A stretch of DNA of 64,000 nt from a virus. Each line of letters opens with the position of its first letter. The stretch's first letter is position 1. The DNA lies in the IMG/VR virus record IMGVR_UViG_3300022699_000302, positions 124,001-188,000 of that record; one strand, 5' to 3'. Under the pieces are notes generated by a model. The model had not been told where the DNA came from and did no database searches. It saw only the letters and a program-made list of their open reading frames with translations. Made by a program: the position numbers and the translations under genes. This document shows positions 1 through 7,301 of this stretch, one piece after another.

Positions 1-253
1 CGTCGAGCAGAGCCGTCGATCCTCGCGTGGTGTAGTTCTCCATGTTGAGGTCGGCTGCACTACGGATCGGCTGATCTTTGACCAGCTCGATGTACTCGTT
101 ATCGAAAAGGATGATCGTGAGACGAACATCTTTGTCCTGAGCCTCTTTTTCGAGGCTGGACTTGAAAGCGTTGACCGACTCGATCACGTCCATACGTTGG
201 GGCTCCATAGAGCCGGAGCGGTCGACCACAAGTGTGACGTATAATCTTTCCAT
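1..253 (-). CDS. von Willebrand factor A domain protein (partial, 3' end outside window)
   Basis: The first 84 residues of a protein that runs off the left edge. The start is an ATG preceded by AGGAG six bases upstream. Residues 5-16 form a hydrophobic beta strand followed by DRSGS, the DxSxS metal-ion-dependent adhesion site of VWA domains. A later TRGST segment near residue 78 fits the MIDAS threonine. Family knowledge: VWA domains bind ligands through a divalent cation, and in phages they often occur as cytoplasmic proteins of unknown role. It lies downstream of a small membrane protein gene on the same strand and has a structured leader. Domain call is firm; its role in the phage is unknown. 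Confidence 0.85.
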   Translation of the reverse strand, partial: MERLYVTLVVDRSGSMEPQRMDVIESVNAFKSSLEKEAQDKDVRLTIILFDNEYIELVKDQPIRSAADLNMENYTTRGSTALLD

Positions 254-274
254 GCGTATCTCCTGAATCAGACC

Positions 275-310
275 AAGCCCTTAGCGGTAGAGGATACCGC
301 ATTCGGGCTT
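275..310 (-). promoter_or_regulatory. Nested hairpin in the leader of the VWA gene
   Basis: AAGCCC at 275-280 pairs with GGGCTT at 305-310, and GCGGTA at 284-289 pairs with TACCGC at 295-300, giving a two-stage hairpin 22 bases before the VWA start codon. There is no U-run, so it does not look like an intrinsic terminator. It may stabilise the mRNA or control translation; this is inference. Confidence 0.45.
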
Positions 311-358
311 GAATTTGGGGATTGGGAATGAACGATTGTTCATAACCAGTATAGAAGA

Positions 359-397
359 GGGAAGGCGGGCGAGGTGGTAGTGGAATCCCGCCTTCCC
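359..397 (-). terminator. Hairpin downstream of the small membrane protein gene
   Basis: GGGAAGGCGGG at 359-369 is the exact inverted repeat of CCCGCCTTCCC at 387-397. It lies 40 bases past the stop of the 437-715 minus gene. Read on the minus strand it is followed by TCTTCTATACTGG, only a weak U-tract, so termination is likely but not certain. Confidence 0.5.
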
Positions 398-436
398 CCA
401 TTGGCCTCGCTGGGCGCGTACTCTACGAAACCTAAG

Positions 437-715
437 TTACTTCACAACAGAAAATTCGGGTGCCGGAGTTCTTTTTATCTTGAGCCCAGACATGACTGAC
501 CCGTAGTTCCAGATACGCCGGAGATTGGTCGGGTCAAGAGCCGCTCTTTTGCTTCTTCGCCACAGAAACCTGATGAAACGCGGGGCTAGTCGTCCCCAGG
601 CCCGGAGGCCGATAGCCATGGACTCCGGGAGAACGGAAGCGACAGCACGATTGATTGGCGGAATAGCAAGAGCGGCAGCAACTACCACCGACACGAACGC
701 TACAATACTCAACAT
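437..715 (-). CDS. Small membrane protein, unknown function
   Basis: A 92-residue protein. I chose the ATG at 715 because AGGG lies five bases upstream, whereas the ATG at 727 has no visible ribosome site. Residues 2-20 (LSIVAFVSVVVAAALAIPP) form one hydrophobic membrane segment. The rest is basic, with many Arg residues, and probably cytoplasmic by the positive-inside rule. It precedes the VWA gene on the same strand and is divergent from the fibre operon. Function not recognised; a single-span accessory or holin-like protein is possible but unsupported. Confidence 0.65.
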   Translation of the reverse strand: MLSIVAFVSVVVAAALAIPPINRAVASVLPESMAIGLRAWGRLAPRFIRFLWRRSKRAALDPTNLRRIWNYGSVMSGLKIKRTPAPEFSVVK

Positions 716-745
716 GGGATCCCTCATTTCGTAGAATAAAAAAGT

Positions 746-785
746 GGAGAGAGGCCCCAGCGGGCGGGCAGGAGGACCTCTCTCC
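746..785 (-). terminator. Long hairpin in the divergent intergenic region
   Basis: GGAGAGAGG at 746-754 pairs with CCTCTCTCC at 777-785. On the minus strand it is followed by ACTTTTTTATTC, giving an intrinsic-terminator shape. It sits 31 bases upstream of the 437-715 start, so it would act as an attenuator in that gene's leader. The direction is inferred from the U-run. Confidence 0.5.
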
Positions 786-840
786 GAGAGCTTTCGCTCT
801 CATGGAGCCGTCTGTACCGTGAAAACGACTCTCATCAATC

Positions 841-869
841 TCTTAGGCCGAAAGTCTAGCCTATTTTGG
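841..869 (+). promoter_or_regulatory. Repeated TCTTAGGCCG...GCC...TGG element, copy 1
   Basis: TCTTAGGCCG, eight bases, GCC, five bases, TGG. Same length and layout as copies at 14729 and 39567. It lies 52 bases before the ATG of the first fibre gene and is preceded by CTCAT. Candidate phage-specific promoter; inference from position and conservation. Confidence 0.6.
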
Positions 870-921
870 TTGAGGAACTAAACTGATGTCTCGCCTACAC
901 TGATCGTCAGGAGACATCTTT

Positions 922-2496
922 ATGGACCAGGTGTTTTTTACCCAGTACGAAGTCGTTGACTACAACGACATGAACCGGCTGCATCAATCTCCCCAGGACT
1001 ATCTGGAGAGCGTGGTCGAGGCCTTCATCAATGACACTGGTGGAGATGCCTTATTCGGTACCGCTGGGTTCTCCTCAGCAATCATCGCTGGACCTCAGAT
1101 CGAGATTTCAGTCAATGCTCAGAGCTACGCAGCAGCCTCGCGTATCGGGCGTGTCCCCGGCACGGTATCGGCTCATTCGTCTTCAGCGCCGGCGGACACC
1201 CAAAGGTTCTATATCTATCTCGATGTAGTTGAAACAGAGATCACCGACACACGAGATATCGCTAACCCTACCACAGGTATCCGTACCCCAACATCTGTAG
1301 TTGTTCGGAAGGAAATCTCGCATAACGTTGTAGTTGTGGAGGTTGATCAAGGCGACCCCGAAGCACCTCCCACGATCGGCTCGATTGGAGCCGGTGTTGA
1401 GCGGTTGGGCTATATCAAATTGGGGTACGTTGATTACAACGAAGTCGGGGCGTCGAATACTGATGTCTTCAACTCAGCCGGGATATTCTCGACGCCGGGT
1501 GCCGTTGCTTTTGATGATCTGTCCGATGTCTCTGCCGCCGCTCCTTCTACTGGGGATCTGGCTCAATTCGGTGGATCTGACTGGGCTAACGTCACGGTTC
1601 TTGATGCGATAGGCGAAGCCCTGAAGCAGGTCAACGATTTTCGTTTGTCGCCCGGCTTCAATACCCAGGTTCCTGCCGAGACTGGGACGTCAAACGCGGT
1701 TTACATGGTGCCGTACAAGGGCGACACGATCGCGTTGTATGACGGCACCAAATACGTTCTGGTCAGAGAATCCAACTTCGCGACGATAAGCCTGGCCGGT
1801 CATACGGCCGATATCCCTGTGGATGTATTTGCCTACATCGACGGGGGCGGAAATCTGGCTATGGAGCTGCAGGACTGGGCGTCAGCCATTGCTCGCAGCG
1901 TAGGCCTCGCTTTGACTGACGGAGTCTTCACTAAGTCTGGGGATCAAACCCGCAGGTACATTGGAACGTTCGTTCCAGACAGCGCTACCTCGTTGGATTA
2001 CGACTTCAACCGGAAGACCATCTACAACTACTACAATCGTATCCAGGTAAGAGCTCTAGTTACACATTCAAGTCTTTCTTACCTTATTCCTGACACTGGT
2101 GGGTCTTATCGACAAGTCAATGCCGATCCGAACAACAAAATCGAGATGATCATTGGGATCGATGAAGACATTATCGAGCTCTGGGGCCAGATGACGTTCA
2201 TCATGAGCGACAACGGGGGAGCTGGATCTGCTTCAGGGTCTATAGGAATTGGGTTCGAGTCCACTACTGTCAGCGATGCGTGGGCTTCCAATTTTGTTCA
2301 GGTGGTCAACGGAGCGAATTTCCAGAATATAGGGTTCATTGCCCGGACAGAGTATACGGGGAGAATCTCTGAAGGATTCCGGGTGTTCAACTGGCTTGAA
2401 CAGGCCTCTCTGTCTGGAGGCGGCACTGTGAATGCTTTTGCTGGGGGCGGTGCCACAAAAACTCCTATGGCTTTTACCGCTACACTTCTGATGTAA
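922..2496 (+). CDS. Tail fibre / receptor-binding-type protein
   Basis: A 524-residue structural protein; ATG with AGGAG eight bases upstream. The N-terminal part (about 1-180) resembles fibre or baseplate attachment regions, like that of the 793-residue protein at 7246. A middle segment has the phage-typical FDDLSDV motif (about 197). The later segment RRYIGTFVPDSA followed by FNRKTIYNYYNR (about 350-380) matches a pattern seen in many phage receptor-binding proteins, where a similar RYLGT...WNYYNR motif precedes the C-terminal head. First gene of the plus-strand appendage operon, with the repeated TCTTAGGCC element upstream. Probably part of the adsorption apparatus; the receptor is unknown. 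Confidence 0.7.
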   Translation: MDQVFFTQYEVVDYNDMNRLHQSPQDYLESVVEAFINDTGGDALFGTAGFSSAIIAGPQIEISVNAQSYAAASRIGRVPGTVSAHSSSAPADTQRFYIYLDVVETEITDTRDIANPTTGIRTPTSVVVRKEISHNVVVVEVDQGDPEAPPTIGSIGAGVERLGYIKLGYVDYNEVGASNTDVFNSAGIFSTPGAVAFDDLSDVSAAAPSTGDLAQFGGSDWANVTVLDAIGEALKQVNDFRLSPGFNTQVPAETGTSNAVYMVPYKGDTIALYDGTKYVLVRESNFATISLAGHTADIPVDVFAYIDGGGNLAMELQDWASAIARSVGLALTDGVFTKSGDQTRRYIGTFVPDSATSLDYDFNRKTIYNYYNRIQVRALVTHSSLSYLIPDTGGSYRQVNADPNNKIEMIIGIDEDIIELWGQMTFIMSDNGGAGSASGSIGIGFESTTVSDAWASNFVQVVNGANFQNIGFIARTEYTGRISEGFRVFNWLEQASLSGGGTVNAFAGGGATKTPMAFTATLLM

Positions 2497-2503
2497 GGAA
2501 CCT

Positions 2504-3121
2504 GTGGCTAATAAAGAGCTTATATCCATTCCGGGATTCGAGGCCTCTGGCGAAATCCTTCTGACTTACCACGATGCTGATACTGGCGAGGTGGCAGCAG
2601 AGGAACTGCGTAATAACCTAGTGGTTGATGACGCGTTTAAGATCATCCCGGCGGTTCTCGGTCGCGACACCAACAAGCAGATCGAGTTCATCTCGATCGG
2701 GACCGGCGGTGACTACGCGGTTCAGCCTGTTGGCCCCCCGGTCGACACCGGTACCCGCAATCCGCCGGACGTGACTGACATTGGGAACCGGGTTGAAATT
2801 TTTCGGGCTCCGATTCGTGCTGTAGATCTCCCCGCTTTGAACGCAGTAAAGTTCCTTGCTGTGCTTGAATCGGGTGATGCCAACTCCTCGAATATCGACG
2901 AATTTGCCCTTCTCAGCAGCGATGGAACCTGTTTTTCCCATGAAGTAAATGAGGAAAACCCTGTTGCCCCGAATCGAGCGATCAAGTTCACGAAGAACAG
3001 TGGATTGATCGTCGTGGTTCAGTGGACTATCAGCTTCTTCCGTTGCTCGGGGTCGGCTACACCTATCATGGTCAGCGGAAGTGGAGGCTCTACTGTAACG
3101 ATTTCACCGCCGATTCCGTAA
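2504..3121 (+). CDS. Fibre-cassette structural protein
   Basis: A 205-residue protein starting with GTG, chosen because AGGA lies four bases upstream and seven bases separate it from the previous stop. The segment LRNNLVVDDAFKIIPAVLG (about 36-54) is typical of small phage proteins placed next to fibres. The rest is beta-rich and ends in a Gly/Ser/Pro-rich tail. No catalytic motif seen. Context implies a tail appendage component. Confidence 0.6.
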   Translation: MANKELISIPGFEASGEILLTYHDADTGEVAAEELRNNLVVDDAFKIIPAVLGRDTNKQIEFISIGTGGDYAVQPVGPPVDTGTRNPPDVTDIGNRVEIFRAPIRAVDLPALNAVKFLAVLESGDANSSNIDEFALLSSDGTCFSHEVNEENPVAPNRAIKFTKNSGLIVVVQWTISFFRCSGSATPIMVSGSGGSTVTISPPIP

Positions 3122-3123
3122 CC

Positions 3124-3702
3124 ATGCCTGATATTACAACATCAAGTCTTCCCCTCGGATATGTAGGCCTCTCCTACAGTCAGACTATTTCTGCCATTAA
3201 AGTGGTGGGAATTGATGTGCTACGGGACTCCAGTTCTATTTCTGACGGAGGAACAGACTCAACCGGAGATCACCCCGATATCAACCCTTTCACTCTTCTC
3301 TATTCTTTAGCGTCGGATAGCGAAGACGATCTCGAGATCTTTTCGGTTACTATTTCTGGAGAAGTTAACTGCCTGACGTCCATTACAACCAATCCTAGCG
3401 GATCTGTAATCGATCCTGGTAGTAATGTAAATCTTGAGATCGAGGTAACTTCGATAACTCCCGGGCCGTTTTCTTTTATCCTCACCATTAATAGCGATGC
3501 AGATGGTGCTGAAGCGTCTTATACGATAACTGTTACTGGAGTGTGGATTGAGATCGATTTTTACGGGATCCTGGACGGAGGTTCTGTTGGAAGCAGACCT
3601 GCTCAAGAGGCCGTAGACGCATTACAGGAAGAAGGAAGTATCGGGCTCCGCGATGCTAACGAAGCAGTTGGTGACGTAATCGAGGGCGGGAGTGTTTCGT
3701 AA
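3124..3702 (+). CDS. Ig-like (putative Ig) structural protein with GSVGSR repeats
   Basis: A 192-residue protein; the ATG at 3124 directly follows the previous gene, and the longer upstream reading frame overlaps coding sequence so was rejected. It opens with ITTSSLPLGYVGLSYSQTI, the signature of the bacterial putative-Ig (He_PIG) family. A second beta-sandwich follows (about 90-140). The C-terminus holds repeats GGSVGSR, EGSIGLR and EGGSVS spaced about 20 residues apart, continued in the next gene. Likely surface-exposed appendage protein. Confidence 0.6.
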   Translation: MPDITTSSLPLGYVGLSYSQTISAIKVVGIDVLRDSSSISDGGTDSTGDHPDINPFTLLYSLASDSEDDLEIFSVTISGEVNCLTSITTNPSGSVIDPGSNVNLEIEVTSITPGPFSFILTINSDADGAEASYTITVTGVWIEIDFYGILDGGSVGSRPAQEAVDALQEEGSIGLRDANEAVGDVIEGGSVS

Positions 3703-3926
3703 TGACGGTTTCTTGGAAACAAAATCCCTCTATTCTGGTAACTAACGTTGGATCCGGTTCTAGAGGTGCTAACGATCCGGTCTTAGCGGTGATCAGCGAA
3801 GGTGGTCATGTCGGGTCACGAGATGTGTTTTTGTCGTCTGATGAAATCGAGGCAGAGGGCTCTGTCGGCAGCAGAGACGCAGTTATCGTCTCAGAAGTTG
3901 TAGTACCCGGCGGAAGCGTAACCTAA
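3702..3926 (+). CDS. Small protein built of GSVGSRD repeats
   Basis: A 74-residue protein joined to the previous gene by TAATG. It holds GSGSRGA, GGHVGSRDV and EGSVGSRDA at about 20-residue spacing and ends GGSVT, echoing the tail of the upstream protein. The two genes may once have been one, or both may carry the same short oligomerising repeat. Function unknown. Confidence 0.6.
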   Translation: MTVSWKQNPSILVTNVGSGSRGANDPVLAVISEGGHVGSRDVFLSSDEIEAEGSVGSRDAVIVSEVVVPGGSVT

Positions 3927-3935
3927 GGAACAAGA

Positions 3936-4892
3936 ATGAGTCTTACTGCGTTAGCGCACACTTTTCATACAACGGCCCACCCATCCGCGAACAATATCGA
4001 GGGCTGGCTCAATGAGCTCTATGACACGCTCAACGGCAATATGACCGGTTGGGATGTCGGGAGGGAACAGCCCGGCGGCACAACAGAAGCCGTGTACTTC
4101 ACGCCTAAGGCCGGCACACAGGCTGAATCTGACGGTTTGCGCGTAATTCTTGCCGGAGCCGATTCCGGCTCTCCGACCCCTCCTCTGGGTCTGAACGAGT
4201 CGGCTTGGACTACTGGGCGGCTGTATATCGGCTTAGCTTACAACGGCGGGGCCTTCAACTCTGCCGGCAACGGTTGGCATGATTCCGCTCCTTTTACCAG
4301 CGGCCAATTCAGCGGCTATTTTGCTGTTGCCGATGATGCACAAAACTCCGTATCAACGTTCGAGCTTGCTGAGTCTGCGGAATCCATCCATTTACAGGTG
4401 ACCGATGGAAGCGCTGTTGAGGGTGGAGGTATAGCCGGAGCACTGATCGATGCTGAGAGCACAGCTGCGAGCAACTCTATCAATGCAGACGGCCGCGTAT
4501 TCGCTGTTATGACTACGTATTACACCCAACCGCCGGATTATCATGAGTTTGGTGTTTCTGTTTCTGCGTGGACCCATGGCAGTGGTTCTGCATCTAAAGC
4601 CGTGTTCCTTGAAACTGATGGGGTAACATGGGACAGCTTATTTGTCGGACCCAGGATATCTTCATCGAATATTCCTGATCCACGACAGATCAGCAGTAGA
4701 CCCTGGATGCTCCCGATTTATGTTTGGGAGCAGGATTCGCCATACCATATCTTGGGCCGTCTACGTGAGATCTATCTCGGCCCTCGGGCGATCAACCGAG
4801 ACCAGTTGTATGACGATGCGGGCAACGCTATCGCCAGACTTTGGGCGAATAGTTTCGCCGACGCCAGTCATAGCATTGCAATCAAATTCTAA
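3936..4892 (+). CDS. Appendage protein, tandem paralogue A
   Basis: A 318-residue protein with AAGGA before its ATG. It aligns along its length with the next gene's product: shared segments include SANNIEGWLNELY / SANTIEEFLNELY, TEAVYFTPKAGT (identical), DAEST and a C-terminal LGRLREIYLGP / LGRAREVYVGP. Beta-rich, no signal peptide, no catalytic motif. A virion or fibre-associated protein from context; family not recognised. Confidence 0.6.
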   Translation: MSLTALAHTFHTTAHPSANNIEGWLNELYDTLNGNMTGWDVGREQPGGTTEAVYFTPKAGTQAESDGLRVILAGADSGSPTPPLGLNESAWTTGRLYIGLAYNGGAFNSAGNGWHDSAPFTSGQFSGYFAVADDAQNSVSTFELAESAESIHLQVTDGSAVEGGGIAGALIDAESTAASNSINADGRVFAVMTTYYTQPPDYHEFGVSVSAWTHGSGSASKAVFLETDGVTWDSLFVGPRISSSNIPDPRQISSRPWMLPIYVWEQDSPYHILGRLREIYLGPRAINRDQLYDDAGNAIARLWANSFADASHSIAIKF

Positions 4893-4901
4893 GGAACGAA
4901 A

Positions 4902-5843
4902 ATGGCACTTGCGGCTTTAGCTCACGAAGACTACATCACCGGAGTCCCTTCTGCGAATACCATTGAGGAGTTTCTTAATGAACTCTACAGCACGCTCAAC
5001 GGCAGCATGACGCACTGGGATGTAGCGAGGTATCAAAATGTTGGGGTAACAGAGGCTGTTTATTTTACCCCTAAGGCCGGCACAGAAGCCGATAATGCGG
5101 ATCTCCGTATTATTATCGCCGGTGTCGATTCTGGTGCGCCTACGCCTACTATGGGTCCCCATTCTTCGTTCTCGACGGGAAAATTGCTTTTTGGGTTGGT
5201 TGTTGACGGGGGCGTATTCAATGCATGGGATGACCCCGATCCGTTTACCTCTGGTAATTTCTCCGGTTATTTAGTCGGCGGTGAAACCGCTGTTTCTATC
5301 GACCATTTTCTGGTAGCTGAATCTGCTGGAACGATTCTTGTATGCCCCCAAGATACCGGCGGGCGCAGCAGGGGAGGTGGATGGTTGGGCGCCGCTTTCG
5401 ATGCGGAAAGCACGCATGCTGCTAATTCTTTTGACGGAGATGGTCGGATCTACGCAGCAATGACTGGCGGGTACGATAATTATTGGTCTATGTATGACCT
5501 TGGTTCCGACCTTGTTCCTTTCACACATAATACTAGTACCCAGGAACCTAAAGCTGTGTTTCTGGACACAGGCGGGACTTGGTCCTCGCTGTGCCTGATA
5601 GGCGAGATGCCGAACGGCAACGATACCGACATGAGGCAGATCGATGATTCTCCTTGGTTGATCCCTATCTACGCGGCACAGGACTACGGAGTTCTTCACC
5701 TGTTGGGCAGAGCTCGTGAAGTCTACGTTGGACCTAAAGCACTCACAGAAGATGAGGTTTTTGATAGTGGGGCAACAGCAGTCGCCCGTCTCTTATCTTA
5801 TGAATCGGGCGGTTCGCGTGTGTCGTTAGCCCTGAAGTACTAA
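4902..5843 (+). CDS. Appendage protein, tandem paralogue B
   Basis: A 313-residue paralogue of the preceding gene product, with the same AAGGAAC ribosome-site context before its ATG and ten bases between the genes. TEAVYFTPKAGT is identical in both, and most glycine and tryptophan positions match. The middle of the protein differs most, including a Gly/Arg-rich turn (GGRSRGGG) absent from copy A. Recent-looking duplication followed by divergence is inferred. Confidence 0.6.
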   Translation: MALAALAHEDYITGVPSANTIEEFLNELYSTLNGSMTHWDVARYQNVGVTEAVYFTPKAGTEADNADLRIIIAGVDSGAPTPTMGPHSSFSTGKLLFGLVVDGGVFNAWDDPDPFTSGNFSGYLVGGETAVSIDHFLVAESAGTILVCPQDTGGRSRGGGWLGAAFDAESTHAANSFDGDGRIYAAMTGGYDNYWSMYDLGSDLVPFTHNTSTQEPKAVFLDTGGTWSSLCLIGEMPNGNDTDMRQIDDSPWLIPIYAAQDYGVLHLLGRAREVYVGPKALTEDEVFDSGATAVARLLSYESGGSRVSLALKY

Positions 5844-5850
5844 GGCCGGT

Positions 5851-6642
5851 ATGGCGTCCACGTATACATGGACTCTTCAGTCGGGATCGATTCCGCCAGG
5901 AACCTCGCTATCACTCGGTGAGACCGATCTTGATATCACTCTCACAGGAACACCTACGACGACTGGTGTTTTTAATTTTGTTGTTAGAATAACTAACAAC
6001 ATCTCGGGGGCCTTTGACGACCAAGCCTACTCAGTGACGATCATTCCGGCCCCTGCGGGTCCCCAAATTGTCACGTCATCACTCCCTAATGGGATTGATA
6101 ACATTCCTTATAACAGTCCTGTCTATGCGGTACCGGGAGTAGATTACGGCCCGTTTACGTGGTCGTTAGATGCTGGATCTTTGCCTTCCGGTCTTTCTCT
6201 GGATACTGCTGAGATTGATTTAGATACATCAGTTTCTGGTATCCCCACTACGCCAGGCTCCTATAACTTTACTGTGAAGATCGAAGATTCGGCTTCGGGA
6301 AGCGATACTCAGCCCTACCTGGTCCTGATCGGTAACGATCTCGGTATACTGAAGTACAGGGTGTCCTGGGCTCAGGGAGCCGGGGCAACCTGCCGACTCT
6401 ATGTATCGTTGATCACAGGAGGTGATCAGGATCCACCACTGGAGCTTGCGAATAGAGGTGATTGGGCACTTTATCAGAACGGCTTTGCTCTAGCCGGACA
6501 AGGGACGATGAACACAGACGGTGAGATCACGTTCCAGTGGACAGAGAATGCACATTTAGAAGGAAGACTTCAGGCTATTATTCTACCCACCGGATCCCTC
6601 GGCATTTGTACAAACTCCCTGGTTTATCCGGCAAACCCATGA
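5851..6642 (+). CDS. Protein with two Ig-like (He_PIG) domains
   Basis: A 263-residue protein. Two copies of a putative-Ig module are visible: TWTLQSGSIPPG...TGTPTTTGVFNF (about 5-65) and FTWSLDAGSLPSG...SGIPTTPGSYNF (about 100-155), each followed by a V-x-I-x-D/N strand. The C-terminal 95 residues form another beta-rich domain. Known phage Ig-like domains decorate virions and bind weakly to cell-surface sugars. It overlaps the lipoprotein gene by ATGA. Confidence 0.65.
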   Translation: MASTYTWTLQSGSIPPGTSLSLGETDLDITLTGTPTTTGVFNFVVRITNNISGAFDDQAYSVTIIPAPAGPQIVTSSLPNGIDNIPYNSPVYAVPGVDYGPFTWSLDAGSLPSGLSLDTAEIDLDTSVSGIPTTPGSYNFTVKIEDSASGSDTQPYLVLIGNDLGILKYRVSWAQGAGATCRLYVSLITGGDQDPPLELANRGDWALYQNGFALAGQGTMNTDGEITFQWTENAHLEGRLQAIILPTGSLGICTNSLVYPANP

Positions 6643-7301
6643 GAAAACTAAGCCTCGCTATTGTTGTAACAGCTTTGGCCGGCTGTTGCTCGCTCCCTCT
6701 TCCGCCACTACCTCATCCCGAACCACTAGATCTCGAACCCGACGTACAGATCGAGCACTTGGTTGCATCCGACGAAGCCAACGATCATCGCTTCTCGGTT
6801 CGAGTGAAATTTTACGAGTGGACCTCGTATGAACACGTAATCCAAGAAGTCCATCTTCCCGGAGGTTCAACTCTGGTGGAGGTATTTCGTACACCTAACG
6901 GGCGACTGGAAAGGTGTCAAAGCGATCACCATCGAACAGACTGGGGCCCCGGTCACATCTACACTGGAACGTATGTGCGTCGCATGTTCGTATATCCTGG
7001 TAAGGTAGAAGGTGTTGACTGGACGTCGAAGGGATTCGCTCAGCTACCCCAGAACAAGGACGGTAGTGTAACTACTACCATTGGAGACGGGTTCAACTCC
7101 AGCTATCAAGAGAACCATGAGACTCGGGGAAGAGTAGTTGAGGCCGATCGTTCAGCGGGTTTCTGGTGGACAATCATCTACGAAAACGGCACAGTTCGAG
7201 TGGTAATACCAGACCTTCACGAGTACTCCCCAGAAGAGGTCGAGGATGACACAGACGAGGATCTTTCAGTTCCACGCGCCCGAGACGGCGAGGCGGCATA
7301 A
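6639..7301 (+). CDS. Predicted lipoprotein in the fibre cassette
   Basis: A 220-residue protein whose ATG overlaps the previous TGA; the longer reading frame from 6537 is rejected because it covers coding sequence. MRKLSLAIVVTALAGC is a clear lipoprotein signal peptide with lipobox LAGC and lipidated Cys16. A proline-rich stretch (PLPPLPHPEP) follows. The body (about 35-200) is beta-rich and the last 25 residues are acidic. Phage lipoproteins include outer-membrane spanins and superinfection-exclusion proteins; this one is far longer than Rz1-type spanins. The presence of a lipobox suggests export by a host with lipoprotein processing. A repeated palindrome lies within codons 41-48. Confidence 0.7.
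   Translation: MRKLSLAIVVTALAGCCSLPLPPLPHPEPLDLEPDVQIEHLVASDEANDHRFSVRVKFYEWTSYEHVIQEVHLPGGSTLVEVFRTPNGRLERCQSDHHRTDWGPGHIYTGTYVRRMFVYPGKVEGVDWTSKGFAQLPQNKDGSVTTTIGDGFNSSYQENHETRGRVVEADRSAGFWWTIIYENGTVRVVIPDLHEYSPEEVEDDTDEDLSVPRARDGEAA
6759..6781 (+). repeat. 23-base palindrome, copy 1 (intragenic)
   Basis: Left arm TTGGTTGCATC and right arm CGAAGCCAA of the repeated palindrome, inside the lipoprotein gene, where it encodes LVASDEAN. Most diverged copy in the right arm. Confidence 0.6.
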
